Of a DNA stretch of 11,787 nt, positions 7,628 to 11,787 are shown piece by piece (position 1 is the stretch's first letter; the number at the start of each line of letters is the position of its first letter). The notes under the pieces are model-generated. The model did not search any database. It was not told the DNA's origin and saw only the letters and a program-made list of their open reading frames with translations. The stretch spans positions 1 to 11,787 of the forward strand of contig CALCMD010000105.1 in NCBI GenBank assembly GCA_937965795.1. The letters are read 5' to 3'. The stretch comes from an uncultured Lachnospiraceae bacterium (lineage in GTDB: Bacteria > Bacillota > Clostridia > Lachnospirales > Lachnospiraceae). The position numbers were made by a program, and so were the translations under genes.

Positions 7628-9118
7628 TTATTTCGTAATCTTTACGCTTTTTGCCAGACCTTTTCCTTTGAACAGCTTTTTGTAAGCCTTTAATTTCGCC
7701 TTCGGCACTTTGATCTTTGCTTTTTTGTGAATTCCCTTAAACGCCGCTTTTCCGACTTTTTTCAGGGACTTCGCCTGAATGGTGATCTTTTTCAGATTCT
7801 TACATCCGGCGAAAGCTTTCGCCTTGATCTGTGTGACCTTATAGGACTGCCCGTCCACAGTCACCACATCTGATACGACGGCGGATTTCACCTTTTTATT
7901 CCGGGGGCTTACGAAAGCCACCTGCCCGTTTCCGAGATTTTCATACTTTCCGGTACTGGCATATGCGGTTTTCCATCCAGACGGCTCTGGTTTTTTCACC
8001 GGTTCATCCGCCTGCTTGATATAGCCTTCCCGCAGAAGCTGCTGATACACATAAGAGCCGGCATTGCAATTCACCGTTACCGGACTTCCCCAAAATATCG
8101 TGCCTCCCATGCTGATCACACTGTCTGGAAGCGTGATGCTGGAAAGATTCGCACACTCAGCAAAAGCAGAATCTCCGATGTACGTCACGCCTTCCTGAAC
8201 CACGACATTTTTCAGGCTGCTGCACATATGAAAAGCGTAATTGCCAATGATCTCCACACTGCCCGGAAGCGTGACGCTTCCCAGCGCCGTACAACGGTCA
8301 AATGCGGAATTGCCAATCCTTCCCACTCCCGGCTTCAGCGTAAGATTCGTCAGGGACGTACACTCCGAAAAAGCATGTTCGCCAATTTGTCTGACACTGG
8401 ACGGAACCGTGATCGATGTAACAGCGCTTTCACAAAACGCATACTGTCCAATCTCTTCCACGCCCTCCAAAATCGTGACTTCTTTTAAAAATCCGCAGTA
8501 TTCAAACGCACTCTCCCCGATTCTTTTCACCGTTCCCGGTATCACGATCTTTTTGAAAAACGCATTTCTAAAAACATCGTCCGAAAGCTCCGTCAGCCCT
8601 GCCGGGATATTGACCGTTTCCAGACTGTAGCACTCCTGGAACACAGAGCTGCCCAGACTTTTCAGATTCTCCGGCAGCCGGATATTCGCAAGCGAACCGC
8701 ATCCGGAAAATGCGCAGTGTTCAATCTCCGTCAAAGTAGAGGGCAGACTGACGGTTTCCAAATTGCTGCAATCTGAAAAACAATACTCATCGATTGTTTT
8801 CACGCCCTCCGGTATGGTAACCTTTGTGATCCGGCTATTGTCACTCCAGTACTCTATATCCGTCACCCTTCTTCCGGCGATCACAGACGGAACCGTCACC
8901 TCTGTGCCGTCTCCTTCATACTGTACCGATACCGCTCCATCCTCGTATATCCGATAATAGAAATCCCCCTCATAATCGGAATCTACCGTGCCTCCATGCT
9001 CCGCCGCCTGTACCTCCAGCACGATTCCTGCGTCTCTTCCTGCCGGAAGAAGCATCGCAGCCGCCATCACCGACACTGCGAAAACACCTGCTCTTTTTAT
9101 CCATGTTCTGTACTTCAT
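7628..9118 (-). CDS. Secreted BspA-type leucine-rich-repeat protein
   Basis: This 496-residue protein is probably exported, having a basic N-terminus, a hydrophobic core at 10-25 and a likely cleavage after VQAA (about 39). Residues 86-345 hold about eleven 23-residue LRR_5 (BspA/TpLRR) repeats of the pattern I-x-x-x-AF-x-x-C-x-x-L-x-x-V-x-L-P. A cap with an AGSYVYQQLL segment follows (about 350-366), then a linker and a final repeat-like module (430-496) that is very Lys-rich and ends VKITK. Proteins of this family are surface or secreted binding modules, often for host or matrix ligands. There is no LPXTG, SLH or choline-binding module, so attachment might rely on the cationic tail or on partners. 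The start is supported by AAAGGAG at 9126-9132, seven nt from the ATG and overlapping the preceding stop codon, which suggests translational coupling to kinase 2. The repeat family is certain; the ligand is unknown. Confidence 0.95.
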   Translation of the reverse strand: MKYRTWIKRAGVFAVSVMAAAMLLPAGRDAGIVLEVQAAEHGGTVDSDYEGDFYYRIYEDGAVSVQYEGDGTEVTVPSVIAGRRVTDIEYWSDNSRITKVTIPEGVKTIDEYCFSDCSNLETVSLPSTLTEIEHCAFSGCGSLANIRLPENLKSLGSSVFQECYSLETVNIPAGLTELSDDVFRNAFFKKIVIPGTVKRIGESAFEYCGFLKEVTILEGVEEIGQYAFCESAVTSITVPSSVRQIGEHAFSECTSLTNLTLKPGVGRIGNSAFDRCTALGSVTLPGSVEIIGNYAFHMCSSLKNVVVQEGVTYIGDSAFAECANLSSITLPDSVISMGGTIFWGSPVTVNCNAGSYVYQQLLREGYIKQADEPVKKPEPSGWKTAYASTGKYENLGNGQVAFVSPRNKKVKSAVVSDVVTVDGQSYKVTQIKAKAFAGCKNLKKITIQAKSLKKVGKAAFKGIHKKAKIKVPKAKLKAYKKLFKGKGLAKSVKITK

Positions 9119-9131
9119 TTTCTTTCTCCTT

Positions 9132-10535
9132 TCAAATTTTTTCCTGTTCCTTTTTCTTTCCTTTTCCCTCCAAAATCTTTTTCATCCCTTCCCGAAGCCC
9201 TGCCGCCGTCTGGATGCGCTCCCTGATATCCAGCGCCATTGCCTGATTCAGAAGCTTCTCCCACTGCCTTTTTGACCTCAGTCTGCACTTTTTCGGCAGC
9301 TTCACTTCCGGAGCTGTTCCGCCAAGCCTCTGCATAACGTCCGGCGGCTTCTGCCCGGACAGCAAATAGTACAGGGTCGCCCCCAGCGCATAGACGTCCG
9401 TCCACGGCCCTTCCTCCTTCGGAATCCCTTCCCTCGCCGTCCGGTACTGCTCCGGCGCCGCATAGTCAGGCTTCAGGAAAGCGGCGCTTAAGGACGGCCG
9501 GGAATCCAGGGCATATTTCGCCGCTCCCAGATCAATGAGGAAGATCCTTCCATCCTCCGAGCGCATGATATTTCCGGGGCTGACGTCGCTGTGGATGATG
9601 CTGTCTTCATGCAGCGCTTCTAAAGCGTCCAGAACCGGAAACAGAATCTCTCCCGCCTCTTCCGGCTGATAGGGCCGATATTCCCGCATCCGCATTTCCC
9701 GGCCGATGCTGACGCCGGAAATGTACTCCATCGCCAGATACACCGTATCGTTCGCCTCCAGCACATCGTAAACCGCCGCTATCTGCGGCGTATGCAAAAA
9801 CCTGGCCTGCATCCGGGCTTCCTGATAAAAAGACTGCATTCCGAAACGGTACGCTTCCACCATCCGGGACTCCTTCACGGCCACATACGGCTCCTCCCGC
9901 TCTGCCCAGTCTGCCGGGAAATACTCTTTCACCGCTGTCAGGCGGTGCAGCGCCGCATCCTCACAGCGATACAGGATACCAAAGCCCCCGACGCCGATGC
10001 ACTCCAGGATCCGGTAACGGCCATCCAGCCACGTTCCCGGCGCAAGCGCCTGCTCCTTTTTCCGGTCGGACTCTGGAGAACCGGCAAAGACCGGAGGGCT
10101 TTCTTCCTCCCTGTCTTTCGCACGCAGTACTGCCTGCATCGCCTCCTCTTTCCCATCAGCGTTCCGCATGGAAAACAGCAGCACGTCCTTTTTTCCCAGT
10201 TTTCGGATGGAAAGAAGCTGTGTCTGCACTCCTGTCAGCTCCCCGAACTTCCAAAGCCGCCCCGCCATTCCAAATGGCGGCTCCTGCGCCTCTCCCTCTG
10301 TACACAGGAGAAAGCAGGAAATCCTGAGCAGACAGTCATAGACTCTCCAGACCGCCCATCCTTCTGTCCGGCACCAGGGAAATCCCAGCAGATACCTTTT
10401 TTCAAACACATGCCCCGTCGTCCATCCACAGATTTCGCCGTATGCTTTCTGCGGTGCCCAGCCACAGAACGGACATACCTCATTTCCTTCTTTCCATTCC
10501 CTAAAACATCCCAGGCAGATTCCCGGTCTTTCCAT
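9132..10535 (-). CDS. Zinc-ribbon Ser/Thr kinase with atypical HSD and DLG motifs
   Basis: This 467-residue cytoplasmic kinase has a zinc ribbon (CLGC at 7-10, CPFC at 21-24), a 140-residue middle region and a kinase domain from about 174. The kinase retains glycine loop GVGGFG (181-186), ATP lysine K203 in AVKEYFP, alpha-C Glu near 239, catalytic Asp D317, N322, metal Asp D335, APEQY and DVYALGA. Two motifs differ from the norm: HRD is HSD (315-317) and DFG is DLG (335-337). All catalytic residues remain, so activity is plausible but regulation by the HRD arginine is lost. Residues 43-80 resemble a decayed second kinase N-lobe (RYLLG, then VYD) lacking the glycine loop and lysine. The C-terminus is Lys/Glu-rich (about 450-467). 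An in-frame ATG at 10583 would add 16 residues but has no Shine-Dalgarno; GGGAG at 10545-10549 is 9 nt before ATG 10535 and brings the ribbon close to the N-terminus as in kinase 1. The stop codon overlaps the LRR gene's ribosome binding site. Confidence 0.93.
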   Translation of the reverse strand: MERPGICLGCFREWKEGNEVCPFCGWAPQKAYGEICGWTTGHVFEKRYLLGFPWCRTEGWAVWRVYDCLLRISCFLLCTEGEAQEPPFGMAGRLWKFGELTGVQTQLLSIRKLGKKDVLLFSMRNADGKEEAMQAVLRAKDREEESPPVFAGSPESDRKKEQALAPGTWLDGRYRILECIGVGGFGILYRCEDAALHRLTAVKEYFPADWAEREEPYVAVKESRMVEAYRFGMQSFYQEARMQARFLHTPQIAAVYDVLEANDTVYLAMEYISGVSIGREMRMREYRPYQPEEAGEILFPVLDALEALHEDSIIHSDVSPGNIMRSEDGRIFLIDLGAAKYALDSRPSLSAAFLKPDYAAPEQYRTAREGIPKEEGPWTDVYALGATLYYLLSGQKPPDVMQRLGGTAPEVKLPKKCRLRSKRQWEKLLNQAMALDIRERIQTAAGLREGMKKILEGKGKKKEQEKI

Positions 10536-10591
10536 CTTCTCCGTCTCCCATCCTGTTTCCTCTCTTCCTCTGTTTCCGCCCATCTTTTCTG

Positions 10592-11623
10592 CTATCCGAT
10601 GGATTCCCCGTACAGATCCTGATACAGCTCTGCAATCGACTGGTATCTCTGCTCCGGCTCAATGACAAGCCCTTTCCAGATCGCAAGCTCCTGCCCTTCC
10701 GTTATCTGCACGCCGAGCGCACGGAGTCCCTGCACCTGATCGTGTTCCTTTCTCTCCGGAGAGGACTGGATGCGGATTCCCGTCATCAGGTAATACATAC
10801 TGGCGCACATACTGTAGACGTCCGTCCAGGGTCCCTGCTTTCCATCTCTGTCATACTGCTCCACCGGCGCATAGCCATGCTTGAGCTGGATCGGCACCTT
10901 TCCGGAATTTCCATAATCCCTCGCAGCGCCGAAGTCGATCAGCACCGCCTGATACTGCCTCGTCAGCATAATATTGTCCGGGCTGATGTCCCGGTGGATG
11001 ATCTTATCCCGGTGTACCGCTTCCAGCGCCTTTAGTACCTCCTTTAAAAGCTTAAAGACGTCCTCCGGATGGAGCCTGCCGCCCATCTGCTTCGCAAACC
11101 ACTTCATGTCCATCCCGTCTATGTACTCCATCACGATATAGGCCGTCCGGTTTCCGTAGAAGAAATCCCGGATAGACACGATGCCCGGCATCAGGTAATA
11201 GCGGGACAGATTCTCCGCCTCCCGGATATAGGATTTCATTCCTTCCATATAGGCCGCCTGCAGGCTGTCCAGATGCTGCGTATACGCCCCCAGGCCGCAG
11301 TGGAGCGAAACGGATATCTGCTCGGAATAGCTGCGCCCGGAATAAGTCCGCACGGCGATCCCTCTCGGAAAATATTCCTTCACACACACACGCTTCCCCT
11401 GATAAAAATCCCACGCGATATACGTGATGCCAAAACCTCCGATACCGAGCACCCGCCCGATCAGATATTTTCCATTTACAATCTCATACAAAGGCAGGCT
11501 GTTCTCCGGCCTCTGGTATCTGGCCACGTCAAAGCCGCAGACCGGGCAGCGGCTTCCCGGATATTTCAGCTCTGTCATGCAGCCCATGCAGAGCCTGTTT
11601 GGGTCAATCAATTTTTTCCGCAT
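10592..11623 (-). CDS. Soluble Ser/Thr protein kinase with N-terminal zinc ribbon
   Basis: This 343-residue Hanks-type kinase is predicted to transfer phosphate from ATP to Ser/Thr of protein substrates in the cytoplasm; it has no transmembrane segment, signal peptide or PASTA repeats. A short zinc ribbon comes first (CMGC at about 12-15, CPVC at 26-29). The kinase domain runs from about 53: glycine loop GIGGFG at 60-65, ATP lysine in VCVKEYFP (K82), probable alpha-C Glu in IREAENL (about 135), catalytic loop HRDISPDN (D212, N217), DFG at 230-232, activation segment YAPVEQY and a DVYSMCA helix. Ser replaces the usual catalytic-loop Lys, which I believe is normal for zinc-ribbon kinases of this type. 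A GTG start 12 bp upstream is possible, but GAGGTGA at 11632-11638 sits 8 nt before ATG 11623 and overlaps that GTG. It is the first visible gene of the array; the next kinase follows after 56 bp. Kinase identity is firm; substrates are unknown. Confidence 0.95.
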   Translation of the reverse strand: MRKKLIDPNRLCMGCMTELKYPGSRCPVCGFDVARYQRPENSLPLYEIVNGKYLIGRVLGIGGFGITYIAWDFYQGKRVCVKEYFPRGIAVRTYSGRSYSEQISVSLHCGLGAYTQHLDSLQAAYMEGMKSYIREAENLSRYYLMPGIVSIRDFFYGNRTAYIVMEYIDGMDMKWFAKQMGGRLHPEDVFKLLKEVLKALEAVHRDKIIHRDISPDNIMLTRQYQAVLIDFGAARDYGNSGKVPIQLKHGYAPVEQYDRDGKQGPWTDVYSMCASMYYLMTGIRIQSSPERKEHDQVQGLRALGVQITEGQELAIWKGLVIEPEQRYQSIAELYQDLYGESIG

Positions 11624-11787
11624 TTTGATGGTCACCTCTTAAAATAATTATTCCTACCTTTCCTTCCGGAACAGGATTCCAGCTTATGCCCTGTCCTTTT
11701 ACTGATAGATCTACAATCCAACACCATTGCTAATCTGTTACTAGTATGCTCTGTTCTCGGGGGATATGTCTGACAGATTCGATATCT
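11624..11787 (-). other. Leader upstream of the array, no clear promoter
   Basis: No gene is visible here apart from the ribosome binding site of kinase 1. I looked for -35/-10 pairs on the minus strand: AATAAT (near 11646-11651) resembles a -10 box but lacks a partner, and CATACT (near 11743-11748) also lacks one. The promoter may use an alternative sigma factor or lie beyond the window. Confidence 0.4.
11632..11638 (-). promoter_or_regulatory. Ribosome binding site fixing the kinase 1 start
   Basis: The minus strand reads GAGGTGA, matching the anti-Shine-Dalgarno end of 16S rRNA, 8 nt before ATG 11623. The longer GTG reading would place this motif inside its own start codon, so the ATG is preferred. 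Confidence 0.75.

Noticed and set aside
9792..10622. Plus-strand open frame of 276 codons
   Set aside because: It is antisense to kinase 2, whose full set of kinase motifs is on the other strand; the translation shows no domain.
415..11623. Type VII secretion locus or TerY-P phosphorylation triad
   Set aside because: The kinase, FHA, S8 and vWA parts suggest both, but no WXG100 protein, EssC ATPase or PP2C phosphatase is present in the window, and the vWA domain here is extracellular and fused to a protease.
11668..11696. GGAACAGG / CCTGTCC hairpin followed by TTTT on the plus strand as a terminator
   Set aside because: The stem needs a bulge, the T-run is only four bases and no plus-strand gene precedes it within view.

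Overview
The window looks like a chromosomal stretch from a low-to-mid GC, anaerobic gut-type Firmicute, most likely a Lachnospiraceae/Clostridia member. The reasons are strong AAGGAGG-type ribosome binding sites, a BspA-type leucine-rich-repeat protein with a Lys-rich C-terminal cap typical of Lachnospiraceae surface proteins, zinc-ribbon Ser/Thr kinases and FHA membrane proteins. The species cannot be named from the sequence.

All recognisable genes are on the minus strand and read from right to left as one tight array of eight genes (about 11.6 kb down to 0.4 kb). Intergenic gaps are mostly 6 to 56 bp, and only the last junction is longer (about 117 bp). In transcription order they are: a soluble zinc-ribbon Ser/Thr kinase (10592-11623); a second zinc-ribbon kinase with atypical catalytic motifs and a possible relic N-lobe (9132-10535); a secreted BspA-type LRR protein (7628-9118); a polytopic membrane protein with a C-terminal FHA domain (6614-7588); two secreted proteins of unknown function, the second with an SH3-like C-terminus (5855-6607 and 4979-5845); a four-TM protein with an RERLE-repeat stalk and FHA domain (3760-4947); and a 1075-residue fusion of subtilisin-like S8 protease, von Willebrand A domain, transmembrane helix and cytoplasmic FHA domain (415-3642). 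A good intrinsic terminator (344-392) closes the array.

Working model (inference): cytoplasmic kinases phosphorylate threonines, possibly on each other or on the membrane proteins. Three membrane-anchored proteins read phosphothreonine through FHA domains that face the cytoplasm. Their outer parts, and the co-expressed secreted LRR, SH3-like and unknown proteins, act at the cell surface. The S8-vWA-FHA protein would physically join a cytoplasmic phospho-reader to an extracellular protease and a metal-dependent adhesion domain. The arginine that normally contacts phosphothreonine is Arg, Lys and Ser in the three FHA domains, which suggests they are not equivalent. No PP2C phosphatase, WXG100 protein or EssC-type ATPase lies in the window.

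Beyond the terminator, bases 1-343 hold no gene. They contain a perfect 22-bp inverted repeat (1-22 and 135-156) around a 112-bp spacer that itself holds an 11-bp palindrome, consistent with a small MITE-like element, an invertible segment or a structured boundary. Bases 157-343 hold nothing I can recognise. The 164 bp upstream of the first gene show no convincing promoter, so the transcription start may lie outside the window.
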